Origin: Pseudohaliea rubra DSM 19751
Lineage (GTDB): Bacteria; Pseudomonadota; Gammaproteobacteria; Pseudomonadales; Halieaceae
NCBI RefSeq assembly: GCF_000764025.1
Contig: NZ_KN234746.1
Coordinates: forward strand, 1-64,000
DNA: 64,000 nt
Direction of reading: 5' to 3'
Of the stretch, positions 63,701 to 64,000 are shown piece by piece; the stretch's first letter is position 1; each line of letters opens with the position of its first letter. The translations under genes and the position numbers were made by a program. The notes under the pieces were generated by a model that saw nothing but the letters and a program-made list of their open reading frames with translations, was not told the origin of the DNA and did not search any database.

Positions 63701-63778
63701 CTGGGTATCAAAGCTGGTGTTTGAAAGAGCATCGGATAACCCCTCATCGATGACTCGCTCGTAAAGACCTTTTCGCAT
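60713..63778 (-). CDS. PLD nuclease-SF2 helicase-DUF3427 protein
   Basis: A 1021-residue multidomain protein. N-terminal MRKGLYERVIDEGL and residues to about 100 are family-specific. A phospholipase-D-type nuclease domain (about 110-260) shows RLHAKAYLF (H209, K211) and GSANLSRPAL, i.e. one HxK-x-N site. The SF2 helicase follows with ATGTGKT (about 331-337), DETH in place of DEAH, LTATPER, and the QLGRGLRL motif VI. DUF3427 covers the C-terminal part (WTWTSRPPVQAGVRYL; FFATIQKNEMHYSPTTLYEDYAISDERFHWQSQ). It probably binds and cuts or remodels nucleic acid. Base composition is visibly less GC-rich than the rest, consistent with transfer. An anti-phage role is inferred. Confidence 0.9.
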   Translation of the reverse strand: MRKGLYERVIDEGLSDALSNTSFDTQREKLEPGDSHTILAQHLSDLIARALRSLPKRDQIEQQRALVNQIIELLSSRDKGGFIGARLTSNVERLMAVTDVGCHLARPDTPISETSLLTGTRLDPSLLSQIKQEMATADQVDILCSFIKWGGIGLLQDALEEFTSRPGTRLRVLTTSYMGATDLKAVAFLASLPDTEVKVSYDVHRTRLHAKAYLFERHTGFSTAYIGSANLSRPALTEGLEWTVKVTEHADRHIWEKVRGTFETYWRDGEFEAFEEDRLRLALQEERGTATDGPLPVFELRPYQFQEEVLQALEEDRASKSAPHRQLVVAATGTGKTMIAAFDYCRFSAMHGGDRPPLLVVAHRLEILRQTMHTFRAVLRDQNFGELLDGMHEPTQSKHLFATVNTLHQRRLPQQWDVKAFQYVVIDETHRSAAASYRGILDFLRPDVLLGLTATPERADGEVVLRYFDDRIVSEIRLPDAINRRLVVPFHYYGVSDVEGINYSPLKWERGGFRTSELDNLVTGNDLRAQHVVDQCRKRLMDVHGVCALGFCVSVRHAEYMARFFERSGISAGALSADSPVAYRSEIQQRLRRREINFLFVVDLYNEGVDIPEIDTVLFLRPTESLTVFLQQLGRGLRLTDEKDYLTVLDFVGQMHRKFRFDLRLKALSMNPGVDIRRELEQGFPHLPAGCAVQLERVAKERVLRNIRDSLLANESKLVRDIADFSLDTGKPLTFAAFLEHHRLTPEDIYRRNTWSALCARAQVTGEPFAPDNAVFAKWLRRISHADDELRLARWHEWLSDGEGNDPLILALLSTLIRPLGLADPQLLWDRLNENPAVLAEARELVDWLMARPGVIRRPSSPEGIWLVPHARYTRDEILSLSGDWTWTSRPPVQAGVRYLRKKQLDLFFATIQKNEMHYSPTTLYEDYAISDERFHWQSQSTTSETSPTGRRYINHTSLGTMPLLFVRSIAKAANYSQPYYYLGSLEYEHHEGSRPMSITWKLKQRMPARLVREFQTLAVA

Positions 63779-64000
63779 TTACCAAAGCCACTTCGCAGAA
63801 TATAAAGCTGTTGTTTCTGGCCCCCTCGTCATCGCATCGCCTGGCCGCCTCTGCCTGGAGCAAGCTGCACAGATAAGAGCAGCACTGCCCAACCGGGTTT
63901 CGCTTGCGACGTTGAGCTACTGCAGCGAAGATGGACGTGCATAGGGTCAGCTCAAGTATCGATCTCGCCGAAGCCTTGAACCATTCCCCGAAGCAGGTCC
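63779..64000. other. Right-edge segment without recognised gene
   Basis: The last 222 bp lie upstream of the PLD-helicase gene. I see no coding sequence with family features, no tRNA and no convincing promoter pair. The composition is intermediate. It may hold the helicase promoter and the border of the transferred segment. Confidence 0.4.

Overview
This is a GC-rich chromosomal segment of a heterotrophic, Gram-negative bacterium, most likely a marine or halophilic gammaproteobacterium. The reasons are a full-length RapA, a type I AroG, a short ACT-domain SerA, GspA/GspB, a DcaP-like porin, an SLC5-type sensor kinase (CrbS class) and a HiPIP. A lineage such as Halieaceae would fit, but genus cannot be read from the sequence. 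No rRNA, tRNA, CRISPR array or intact transposase was seen.

Layout. 1-4254: a partial exported protein, then tatD and rapA. 4270-10548: six minus-strand genes for acyl-CoA metabolism (two SDRs, a carboxyltransferase, a crotonase, an alpha-methylacyl-CoA racemase-like protein and an acyl-CoA dehydrogenase), divergent from an AraC regulator. 11736-17523: a DUF748 envelope protein, an acyl-CoA synthetase and a kinase-fold protein. 17531-24315: a DUF3336-patatin lipase with a PPGAK repeat tail, an RND efflux pair and a sulfotransferase. 24370-26278: an acyl-CoA ligase with an acyltransferase-3 remnant overlapping its end.

26385-32320 is the most coherent accessory pathway. It reads DUF1445, pxpA, pxpB, pxpC, DUF4392, D-amino-acid transaminase, alanine racemase. 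From pxpB onward the junctions overlap by 1-4 nt or lie 1 nt apart. The two DUF proteins correspond to the two halves of D-glutamate cyclase, PxpABC is 5-oxoprolinase, and the last two enzymes can make D-Ala and D-Glu. The operon therefore looks like a D-glutamate/5-oxoproline/L-glutamate interconversion module. It is followed by ppx, an exported amidohydrolase, GspB/GspA, an AsmA-like small protein and a PadR/nitronate monooxygenase pair with a clear palindromic operator.

40314-53114 is a carboxylate-uptake region. It holds two SLC5 symporters (one with its DUF4212 partner, co-transcribed with a small envelope protein, a DUF294 protein and a DnaQ-like exonuclease), a DcaP-like porin, and a LuxR-type regulator facing an SLC5-fused hybrid kinase (CrbR/CrbS-like). 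A shared 15-bp dyad lies at almost the same position before the DUF4212 operon and before the porin, which is a plausible CrbR-like operator.

53144-60046: aroG, serA, a GNAT enzyme, two small proteins, a Tat/lipoprotein HiPIP and an S9 peptidase. 60043-60680 holds two gene remnants (DNA glycosylase, M20 amidohydrolase). They mark the border of a visibly less GC-rich segment that encodes a PLD-helicase-DUF3427 protein, a candidate defence or DNA-processing gene.
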